A DNA stretch of 37,707 bases from IMG/VR virus record IMGVR_UViG_3300021197_001397, positions 1-37,707 of that record; one strand, given 5' to 3'. The first letter of the stretch is position 1. Every line of letters starts with the position of its first letter. The position numbers were made by a program, and so were the translations under genes. The DNA comes from a virus. Below, one piece after another: positions 22,715-28,586 of this stretch. Below the pieces are notes generated by a model. It was not told where the DNA came from. It ran no database searches and saw only the letters and a program-made list of their open reading frames with translations.

Positions 22715-23059
22715 ATGAAAATACTATCATCCAAAGAAACCTACTCCTACAAGCTGCAACTGGACACAGTTCGAGAGCAGATGAGGCAGATTGAGGAGAA
22801 TGGCATTTACGACATTGCTGGCAACAAGATCAAGAAACAAGACCGAGAGCAGTACAAGCAGTTGAAGGCTATGGAGCATCACCTGCGACAGTTGGCTAGT
22901 GGCATTGAGTCACCTAGTCCGTACAAGAAACCAAAGCAGGTGGAGGCTAAACCTGAGACGAGGAGACAGATGACAGATGATGAGAGAGCACAGTTTGCTA
23001 AAATGCTTTCTGAGACACGTTTGTCTATTACCCGCTGTGGCTACCATGATGGGGAATAA
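22715..23059 (+). CDS. Hypothetical helical protein
   Basis: 114 residues, highly charged and largely helical, with coiled-coil character (YKLQLDTVREQMRQIEENG). A mid segment (DREQYKQLKAMEHHLRQLAS) is followed by a Pro/Lys linker and a C-terminal helix (MTDDERAQFAKMLSETR). No membrane segment and no recognised family. It follows the AT-rich tract and may be a replication accessory or regulator by position only. Confidence 0.6.
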   Translation: MKILSSKETYSYKLQLDTVREQMRQIEENGIYDIAGNKIKKQDREQYKQLKAMEHHLRQLASGIESPSPYKKPKQVEAKPETRRQMTDDERAQFAKMLSETRLSITRCGYHDGE

Positions 23060-23071
23060 AAATTGATTGTA

Positions 23072-23085
23072 GGTGTATGTACGCC
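23072..23085 (+). promoter_or_regulatory. Candidate shared operator, site C
   Basis: GGTGTATGTACGCC, preceded by TA and followed by TC. With flanking bases it reads AGGTGTATGTACGCCT, a near-perfect dyad. It matches the pattern at 16374 and 17976 and lies 19 bases before the ATG at 23105. Confidence 0.4.
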
Positions 23086-23104
23086 TCAAGAAAGACATAT
23101 AATA

Positions 23105-23272
23105 ATGAAGAATGAGACAGAAGATATAAGAATATTAGGAATAGAGAACGGATGTGTGGTGAGTGTGAAAGCTACCAATGCAGAAAAGATGAAGAACTGG
23201 AAGAAGCTAAGTAGCCCCAGTGACAAAGAAGATAGCCGCAACAATAAACGGGGAGATAACCTGCACAGATAA
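23105..23272 (+). CDS. Small hypothetical protein
   Basis: 55 residues from ATG 23105. The first half is a plausible small fold (DIRILGIENGCVVSVKATNA); the second half is a Lys/Ser/Asn-rich, probably disordered tail. No family was recognised. The frame stays open upstream to a TTG at 23063, but that would run through operator site C, so the internal ATG is preferred. The 119 bases after it (23273-23391) hold two short hairpins (TTGAAG/CTTCAA and CCACT/AGTGG) and no gene that I can see. Confidence 0.45.
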   Translation: MKNETEDIRILGIENGCVVSVKATNAEKMKNWKKLSSPSDKEDSRNNKRGDNLHR

Positions 23273-23391
23273 GAATGATTTAAGCAACTGGGTTTGAAGC
23301 ACACTTCAAGTCCACTCCTACAGTGGCCAATGGTAAGCTGATACAATGGTTAAGGCTCAGGCTCAGTTGTGAATTTAGATAAATAATAATT

Positions 23392-23637
23392 ATGGCAATA
23401 ACAAAAACAGAAATAGAAGACAGTGATGCAGTAGACATTCCAGTGTTTCAATGCAATCGAGTGATGTGGGAGGACGGTATTGAGCGACTAGCTTTTGTCT
23501 GTCCTAAGTGCAACAAAACAAACATCCACACAACGAACCCCGAAGACAGTGATGGTCACAGACATTCACATTGCAAGTGTTGGGGGCAAGAAGGCTACTA
23601 CATCGAGGAAGCTGAAGTAACCTATAGGAAATACTGA
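23392..23637 (+). CDS. Zinc-ribbon-like small protein
   Basis: 81 residues. Potential metal ligands cluster as FVCPKCNKTNIHTT (Cys37, Cys40, His46) and DGHRHSHCKCW (His56, His58, His60, Cys61, Cys63). The spacing resembles the CxxC...H...HRxxHC pattern found in small phage zinc proteins. The N-terminus is acidic and the C-terminus Tyr/Glu-rich. Its stop overlaps the start of the small terminase candidate (TGATGA). It may aid transcription or packaging, but no function is established. Confidence 0.6.
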   Translation: MAITKTEIEDSDAVDIPVFQCNRVMWEDGIERLAFVCPKCNKTNIHTTNPEDSDGHRHSHCKCWGQEGYYIEEAEVTYRKY

Positions 23638-24407
23638 TGACAGCAAAGAAAGCAGCAAGAAAAAAGTCTACATCCAAGCCACCTGTGCCCGGTAAAGTGG
23701 TGAAACTAACTGAGGAGGAAGTAGCAGAGAGAAGAAAGAACCTCGATGATCTGCACAGTGCACCAATCCAAATGCCTCCTAGTGTCTATGATGCCAGGAG
23801 GAAGCAATTAGAGAAGAATGGGACTGGTAAGATTGGAGGAAGACCAACGACCTATACTCCTGAAAGAGTTGAGTCATTTCTGAAGAATCTACGGAGTGGA
23901 CTGCCTGTGAATAGAGCAGCAGCAATGGTTGGGATCAGTAATACTGCTTTGTATAGTTGGCTAGATACCTACTCTGACTTTAGGAGTTCTCTCCTGCAAG
24001 CAGAGACAGAATACCAAGCATTTGCTCTAAGAACTGTTAACGATGGGATAGCTAATGGGGATGGGCACCTAGCCATGAAGCTTCTGGGAGCACGGTTCAG
24101 TGATGAGTATGCAACCTCAAAGAAAGTTGATGTTAGAACTCAGAAGATCGATTCAACTATTACGTCTGATCAGCTTATGCATCTCCAGTCTGCTCGTTTA
24201 AATACGGATGTTGTATCCGCTGCAAATGTTATTGGAACGGAGGAACCAGATGCATCTGAGTCCAGACTCACCACTGATCCACCACCACCTGACCATCCTG
24301 CTGAAAATGACCATGGGGGTACCCATATATCGGGGGGTACCAATCCCAACACCCCACCCCCATTAAAAGCCTCACACACGGGGGATTCTGCAAACACACC
24401 CACATAA
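23637..24407 (+). CDS. Small terminase subunit candidate
   Basis: 256 residues. The N-terminal 60 are basic and disordered. Residues ~68-130 hold GGRPTTYTPERVESFLKNLR, a helix-turn-helix (NRAAAMVGISNTALYSWL) and a following helix (FRSSLLQAETEYQAFA). This is the layout of phage TerS DNA-binding domains. The C-terminal 60 residues are Pro, Thr, His and Gly-rich low complexity, encoded by a GC-rich segment that contains two GGGGGTACC copies. TerS recognises the packaging site and loads the large subunit, which is encoded 2 kb downstream. A DNA-binding regulator of another type is the main alternative. Confidence 0.6.
   Translation: MTAKKAARKKSTSKPPVPGKVVKLTEEEVAERRKNLDDLHSAPIQMPPSVYDARRKQLEKNGTGKIGGRPTTYTPERVESFLKNLRSGLPVNRAAAMVGISNTALYSWLDTYSDFRSSLLQAETEYQAFALRTVNDGIANGDGHLAMKLLGARFSDEYATSKKVDVRTQKIDSTITSDQLMHLQSARLNTDVVSAANVIGTEEPDASESRLTTDPPPPDHPAENDHGGTHISGGTNPNTPPPLKASHTGDSANTPT
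24315..24341. repeat. Paired GGGGGTACC repeats at the TerS 3' end
   Basis: GGGGGTACC at 24315-24323 and again at 24333-24341, 18 bases apart start to start, separated by CATATATCG. The first extends to GGGGGTACCC with partial dyad symmetry. The surrounding sequence is unusually G/C-rich for the window. Packaging sites often lie in or near small terminase genes, so this is a candidate pac/cos element. Confidence 0.35.
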
Positions 24408-24412
24408 GCACC

Positions 24413-24955
24413 ATGGTCATAGGAATATCAGGTAAGAAGCGTAGTGGTAAGAACACTGTAGGCGGCATAGCAGTGGGATGGTTATGGGACAACTCTATCC
24501 CAGCTAAACAGATGGCAATTGCTGATCAGTTGAAACATGAGGTTGCTGAGGCTACTGGAATGTCGAAGAAATGGCAGGAGGACCACAAAGATCGCTGGAG
24601 AACTATATTGCAGTGGTGGGGGTCTGAGTTCAGGCGGCATTACTTTGGTGATGATTATTGGGTCAATATGATGACTAAGAAGCTACTAGCAATGGATGAG
24701 GATGTTGCGGTCTTGACTGATGTCAGGTTCAAGAATGAGGCTGATTATGTCAGGAAGACAGGTGGTTTTGTTATTCGTGTAGAGAGAGGAACAGGCTTGG
24801 TTGATGTTCACAGCAGTGAGACCGACCTAGACCACTACAACTACTTTGAGCATGTTGTTAATAATGACGGCAGTATTGATGATCTTGAGAGGCAAGTTGT
24901 CAGCATATTGGAGAATAATAAGAATCTTCCTAAGCTTAATGAGAAGCCACTATGA
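24413..24955 (+). CDS. Deoxynucleoside monophosphate kinase
   Basis: 180 residues. The P-loop GISGKKRSGKNT is at residues 4-15. DRWRTILQWWGSEFRR (about 60-75) and DVRFKNEADYV match the substrate-binding and DVRFxNE elements of phage dNMP kinases (T4 gene 1 type). These convert dNMPs to dNDPs to feed DNA synthesis. The length is normal for the shorter phage versions. It is the only nucleotide-metabolism gene seen and is followed by an ATGA-coupled small gene. Confidence 0.75.
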   Translation: MVIGISGKKRSGKNTVGGIAVGWLWDNSIPAKQMAIADQLKHEVAEATGMSKKWQEDHKDRWRTILQWWGSEFRRHYFGDDYWVNMMTKKLLAMDEDVAVLTDVRFKNEADYVRKTGGFVIRVERGTGLVDVHSSETDLDHYNYFEHVVNNDGSIDDLERQVVSILENNKNLPKLNEKPL

Positions 24956-25179
24956 CACCTCCACCTCCAGTTCATCATTTTATCCTGACCAATAACCGTA
25001 GTGGCAAGTGGTTTAGGCTGAAGGCTATTTGCTCTCCTACCGGGATGGAGACACGAGTGCAGACTAACTTTGAGCCAGACGATGAGTTTGATGATTATGT
25101 GTTTAATTGGCAGGAGATGGTTATGGAGGAGTATCAGGATGTTACTGGGGTAGACATAGATTGTGACGATTTACGCTAG
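24952..25179 (+). CDS. Small hypothetical acidic protein
   Basis: 75 residues, ATGA-coupled to the kinase. Begins MTPPPPVHHFILTNNRSGKW and continues with strands (FRLKAICSPTGMETRVQTNF) and a strongly acidic end (EPDDEFDDYVFNW, DVTGVDIDCDDLR). No family was recognised. The acidic surface suggests a DNA-mimic or protein-binding role, which is speculation. It overlaps the next GTG start by 17 bases. Confidence 0.55.
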   Translation: MTPPPPVHHFILTNNRSGKWFRLKAICSPTGMETRVQTNFEPDDEFDDYVFNWQEMVMEEYQDVTGVDIDCDDLR

Positions 25180-25402
25180 GCAGAATGATGATGGATCATG
25201 GAGGTTATGGGTGAACAGTCACGGCATGGATTCACCTGCTGGGACTAGGTTGGATAGAGGTGCATTGTTCCCCCAGGAGACACTGTACGATCACGAGGAT
25301 GAGGCTGAGGCTAAGATTAGTGCGGCTAAGTTGCAGAAGTACATAGACGAGAGAGAAACAGCTTTATGGGTGAATAGGAGAAGAAAACACAAATGGAAAT
25401 AA
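25163..25402 (+). CDS. Small hypothetical protein, GTG start
   Basis: 79 residues from GTG 25163. The N-terminus is a short beta unit (TIYARQNDDGSWRLWVNSHG). A helix (DHEDEAEAKISAAKLQKYID) follows and the C-terminus is basic (WVNRRRKHKWK). No family was recognised. It overlaps the genes on both sides (17 and 10 bases), consistent with a continuous operon from the kinase to the large terminase. Confidence 0.5.
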   Translation: MTIYARQNDDGSWRLWVNSHGMDSPAGTRLDRGALFPQETLYDHEDEAEAKISAAKLQKYIDERETALWVNRRRKHKWK

Positions 25403-26130
25403 AAGATTATTACGACAAGTTCAGTGATGCGTATTTGAACGAGTATGGTTCATTAATTCAATCAACACTGTTTGCTGAGAAACCTAAAGACTTTGCTGAG
25501 GTAATGATGAGCAGAGCAATGATTGCCCCACAGCATAGTGTGCTTGATGTTGGTTGTGGCGTAGGTGGTGTGATGCTTGGCCTCATGGAGAATGGGGTTT
25601 TAGATGTGACTGGGGTGACGATTAGCAGCAGGCAGATTGAGCTTGGTAGGCAGTTGGATGCTGATTTGAATATGGAATTGGCTGATTTTATAGATTGGGA
25701 TGATCGTGGGAGGAAGTTTGATAGAATTATATTCTGCGAGTCTTATGGGTATTTTGCTGAACCTGGCAAGCTGATTGAGAAAGTCCGTGGATTATTGGCC
25801 CCAGGAGGAATGGTTTATGTGAAAGACTTGTGTGCTGTGAATGATCCAGACTTGATGCAGCAGGTTGGTCTCGAATCTTTAGGTAATTTGTGGAAATGGT
25901 ATAAAATATATACTACACAAGAACTAGCATGGATGTGGGGTATGAGGCGAATAGGTGGAGGAGATAATTTATGGAGAGAAACTTCTTGCCGTAAATTTAT
26001 TGATTTTGTTATGGGTGCTGGATCATTTGCTAAAGCTCATGGTGATCAGTTAGCTAAAGCAGGAATGAAACAGCAACCAGCGTGGAATGGGCAAGTGCCA
26101 GTGAAGACGAGTGACTTTTTATTTGCGTGA
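25393..26130 (+). CDS. SAM-dependent small-molecule methyltransferase (cyclopropane-synthase-like)
   Basis: 245 residues. SAM-binding motif I is VLDVGCGVGG at 50-59, followed by GVTISSRQIELGR at 74-86 and CESYGYF at 115-121, then LLAPGGMVYVKD. The GVTIS plus Gln/Ile/Glu helix is typical of cyclopropane-fatty-acid-synthase, sterol and sarcosine methyltransferases, not of DNA methylases. No DPPY or PCQ DNA-methylase motif is present. It would modify a lipid or small metabolite of the host, so it is a candidate auxiliary metabolic gene. The substrate cannot be told from sequence. It lies in the packaging operon and overlaps the next start by four bases. Confidence 0.7.
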   Translation: MEIKDYYDKFSDAYLNEYGSLIQSTLFAEKPKDFAEVMMSRAMIAPQHSVLDVGCGVGGVMLGLMENGVLDVTGVTISSRQIELGRQLDADLNMELADFIDWDDRGRKFDRIIFCESYGYFAEPGKLIEKVRGLLAPGGMVYVKDLCAVNDPDLMQQVGLESLGNLWKWYKIYTTQELAWMWGMRRIGGGDNLWRETSCRKFIDFVMGAGSFAKAHGDQLAKAGMKQQPAWNGQVPVKTSDFLFA

Positions 26131-26585
26131 TCGAGCAGGCTGAACAGGAGTGTGTAGATATTATCTTAGGTAATCATCCCGGTGATAACTGGGTTTATAC
26201 GAATGATCAATATTCATACTTGGACGGCATGTTTGTTAGAGGTGGAGTGATTAAGGCGGTGGCAGAGATTAAGAGCAGAGAGTGTGCATTTGGGACACAT
26301 GAGAAAGAGATGCTTAATTGGAACAAGATGGAGGCAGGACAGTGGGCTAGTAGGTCATTTAGGTGCCCATTCTATCTGTTCAGCTATCATGCTGTGAGTG
26401 ACGTTGTGGCTTGTTATCAAGTGACAAATAGTTTGGGAGAGTTTGTGAGAAAATATGATGTAAGTGATTATGGGCAAAACAGAAACAAAAACGAAAGAGA
26501 CACCAAAACCGTCAGAAGAACAGTCTGGCTCAACAGCAAAGACCCCAGTCTCCTCAAGAGATGCGGATTGCGATGTCTTTACTGA
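26127..26585 (+). CDS. PD-(D/E)XK nuclease-like protein upstream of TerL
   Basis: 152 residues, GTG start overlapping the methyltransferase stop. The core YLDGMFVRGGVIKAVAEIKS gives Asp33 and Glu47-x-Lys49, the PD-(D/E)XK pair. The following FGTHEKEMLNWNKMEAGQWA and CPFYLFSYHAVSD fit the later helix and strand of the fold. The C-terminal ~40 residues (DYGQNRNKNERDTKTVRR and on) overlap the start of the large terminase gene in another frame by about 116 bases. A role in DNA processing near packaging is possible. Confidence 0.6.
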   Translation: MIEQAEQECVDIILGNHPGDNWVYTNDQYSYLDGMFVRGGVIKAVAEIKSRECAFGTHEKEMLNWNKMEAGQWASRSFRCPFYLFSYHAVSDVVACYQVTNSLGEFVRKYDVSDYGQNRNKNERDTKTVRRTVWLNSKDPSLLKRCGLRCLY

Positions 26586-27924
26586 GAAATATTTTGGGAT
26601 AAAATTGTATGATTGGCAGAAGAAAGTTCTTCTCGATCTAAGCAAGCCCGGTGCACGAGTTGCATTGAAAGCTGCAAATGGCTCAGGAAAAACGGCAATG
26701 ATAGCTGCACCTGCTGCACTGTGGTATGCGCTTATCTATCCCGGTAGCATAGTTATCACTACATCAGGTGTGTATAGGCAGGTCAAAGAGCAGATGTGGC
26801 CTCAGATTAGATCATTAGCCAGCAAAGTAGCTGGGCTAGGTATGACGATTAATCAGACTGATCTGACTATGGATAATGGCAGTAGGATCTTGGGGTTTGC
26901 AACTGACTCACCAAACCGTTTTGAAGGCTTTCATGGTAATGTTTTTATAGTGTTGGACGAGTGTAAATCAATTGATTCTGACCTGTTTGAGGCGGTGGCT
27001 CGTATTCAGCCAAATCGCATCCTAGCCATGAGTTCTCCAGGTGGAACTACTGGTAAGTTTTATAAAATTTTCTCCAAAGAACAGAAATGGTGGAAGCTGC
27101 ACACTGTTACTTCTTACGATTGTCCACATATCAAGAAAGAATGGATAGAAGAACAAATGGAGATGTGGGGCAAAGACCATCCATTAATCAGATCCATGAT
27201 CTTTGGAGAGTTCCAAGAAACTTCTGGAGAAGGCTTGGTGGTTACATGGGACAGTCTTATGCAGTGCTTAGATAGTCCACCCAGCAAAGACGGTAATGAG
27301 GTTGTAGCCTCGTGTGATTTTGCAGCAGCAGGCGATGAAAGTGTTTTTTGTATGAGAGTAGGAAACAAGATCACTAAGCTGATTGCATGGAGAGAGGCTA
27401 ATACTATGGCAGGTTGTGCCCGATTTGCTTTGGAGTTTGAGAAAGCAAAACTGAAACCTGAGCAGATATTTGGTGATGCAGGTGGACTAGGATTGCCTAT
27501 GTGCCATCAGCTTGCAGAGATGGGTTGGCCAATTCATCAAGTGAATTTAGGAGGAAGAGCGCATGATCCAGACAAGTATGTTAACCGGGGCACAGAGATG
27601 TGGTTTGAGGCATCTAGACAAATAGACCGTTTAGAGTGTATATTGCCGGATGACGAGATTTTGCACAGTCAACTGACCACTAGACGGGTAGCAGCAAGTA
27701 AGAACGGTAAACTGAGCTTAGAAAGCAAGAAAGAGATGAAGGCACGAGGTTTCTCCTCACCTGACCGGGGTGATGCGGTGGTCATGACATTAGCAAGTTA
27801 TAGTAACCAATACATGTGGAACAGACGTTATCAGCCTAGCCTGGAAGAGATTGTTGAAGCGGGTATGCATGAATGGACAGATGACAGTAAACTAAGAGAA
27901 AGTATGGGATTAAACACGGGATAA
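26470..27924 (+). CDS. terL: Terminase large subunit
   Basis: 484 residues from ATG 26470; a GTG at 26464 is an alternative start. ATPase: Walker A KAANGSGKT at ~67-75 and Walker B VFIVLDE at 158-164. Nuclease: Asp283 in VASCDFAAAGD, Asp336 in FGDAGGLG and Asp435 in RGDAVVMTLA, the RNase H-like triad that cuts concatemers. It packages DNA through the portal, whose gene follows 660 bases later. The first ~35 residues are Lys/Thr/Ser/Pro-rich and lie over the nuclease gene upstream, so they are probably a disordered extension. The adaptor-like segment begins at YFGIKLYDWQKK. Confidence 0.9.
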   Translation: MGKTETKTKETPKPSEEQSGSTAKTPVSSRDADCDVFTEKYFGIKLYDWQKKVLLDLSKPGARVALKAANGSGKTAMIAAPAALWYALIYPGSIVITTSGVYRQVKEQMWPQIRSLASKVAGLGMTINQTDLTMDNGSRILGFATDSPNRFEGFHGNVFIVLDECKSIDSDLFEAVARIQPNRILAMSSPGGTTGKFYKIFSKEQKWWKLHTVTSYDCPHIKKEWIEEQMEMWGKDHPLIRSMIFGEFQETSGEGLVVTWDSLMQCLDSPPSKDGNEVVASCDFAAAGDESVFCMRVGNKITKLIAWREANTMAGCARFALEFEKAKLKPEQIFGDAGGLGLPMCHQLAEMGWPIHQVNLGGRAHDPDKYVNRGTEMWFEASRQIDRLECILPDDEILHSQLTTRRVAASKNGKLSLESKKEMKARGFSSPDRGDAVVMTLASYSNQYMWNRRYQPSLEEIVEAGMHEWTDDSKLRESMGLNTG

Positions 27925-28017
27925 TTGAAAAGAAAAAAGCGGCGGGCCAGCCAGCCACACCGCAAGAGTCAAATAACTCAGAAAATAGTAATTTAAATTA
28001 GAGAGTTTGACAAGTCT

Positions 28018-28212
28018 ATGAGGATAACAGAAATAATAACGCTAGTACTCACAATTTTAAAAGAATTATTTGCATATGGAAAAAAAGCTGAAAAAGAGAA
28101 ATTGGAAGCAGATATTAATGATCGTGCTGATGACAAGCTTGATTGGGTTAGGAAGCGGATGCAGGACACCGATCAAGCTGGACGCGACGAAGAGACTGAT
28201 TCTGGGGAATGA
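28018..28212 (+). CDS. Rz-like inner-membrane spanin candidate
   Basis: 64 residues. An N-terminal membrane helix (ITEIITLVLTILKELFAY) is followed by a long charged helix (KKAEKEKLEADINDRADDK and on) with an acidic end. This is the layout of i-spanins such as lambda Rz, although it is short. A lipoprotein gene starts inside it in another frame (28076), as in nested Rz/Rz1 pairs. Spanins join inner and outer membranes in the last lysis step of Gram-negative hosts. The call depends on topology and on the nested partner. Confidence 0.65.
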   Translation: MRITEIITLVLTILKELFAYGKKAEKEKLEADINDRADDKLDWVRKRMQDTDQAGRDEETDSGE

Positions 28213-28330
28213 GAGAGGCTTTCAAGACGCATATATGGCATCACCACAGGCTAAATCGTTTGTTGAAGATTGCTTGGAACAGATAATCCAGTACGAGAAA
28301 GACTTGGAAAAAGCCAGCATACGCAACTAA
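28076..28330 (+). CDS. Rz1-like outer-membrane lipoprotein spanin candidate
   Basis: 84 residues from ATG 28076; the frame could also start at TTG 28070. Residues 1-28 are a lipoprotein signal: basic MEKKLKKRNWK, hydrophobic QILMIVLMTSLIGLG, then SGC with Cys as the modified residue. The mature part is about 56 residues and has a C-terminal charged helix. It begins inside the Rz-like gene and extends 118 bases beyond it. Unlike classical Rz1 it is not Pro-rich. The nested arrangement and lipobox are the evidence; biochemical pairing is inferred. Confidence 0.65.
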   Translation: MEKKLKKRNWKQILMIVLMTSLIGLGSGCRTPIKLDATKRLILGNERGFQDAYMASPQAKSFVEDCLEQIIQYEKDLEKASIRN

Positions 28331-28362
28331 CAACGCCTAAATAAATTGCATAAAAGCAGCAG

Positions 28363-28391
28363 GACGCACCAAAAATGGGTGCGTCTTTTTT
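28363..28391 (+). terminator. Rho-independent terminator before the portal unit
   Basis: GACGCACC (28363-28370), a 7-base loop and GGTGCGTC (28378-28385) form a perfect 8-bp stem followed by six T residues. It separates the terminase/spanin genes from the head genes and touches the ATG at 28392. Confidence 0.85.
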
Positions 28392-28586
28392 ATGAGAATG
28401 AAAGACCAACTGGAGTGTTTCTGCACTGACATTGAAAAACTAGTGGATCGTTATCAGGAAGAATTTGATTTAGACGATGCAACTCTAATTGGTGGTCTTC
28501 AGATGTATTCATGTCTCATGTCATTGCAAGCGATGGGTTACCTCCTCGAAGATGATGAAGATGAAGAAGACGATTTTACAATATGA
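28392..28586 (+). CDS. Small acidic protein before portal
   Basis: 64 residues starting directly after the terminator T tract. Helical (MRMKDQLECFCTDIEKLVDR, LIGGLQMYSCLMSLQAMGY) and ending in a run of Asp and Glu (LLEDDEDEEDDFTI). Its stop overlaps the portal start by four bases (ATGA). Similar small acidic proteins before the portal are seen in other marine podoviruses from memory, without a known function. The short leader between terminator and ATG leaves no room for a ribosome site other than the stem region. Confidence 0.55.
   Translation: MRMKDQLECFCTDIEKLVDRYQEEFDLDDATLIGGLQMYSCLMSLQAMGYLLEDDEDEEDDFTI

Noticed and set aside
27939-27963. GC-rich segment after the terminase gene as a terminator or cos site
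   Set aside because: Only a 4-bp GCGG/CCGC stem with a 17-base loop and no T tract; too weak to call.
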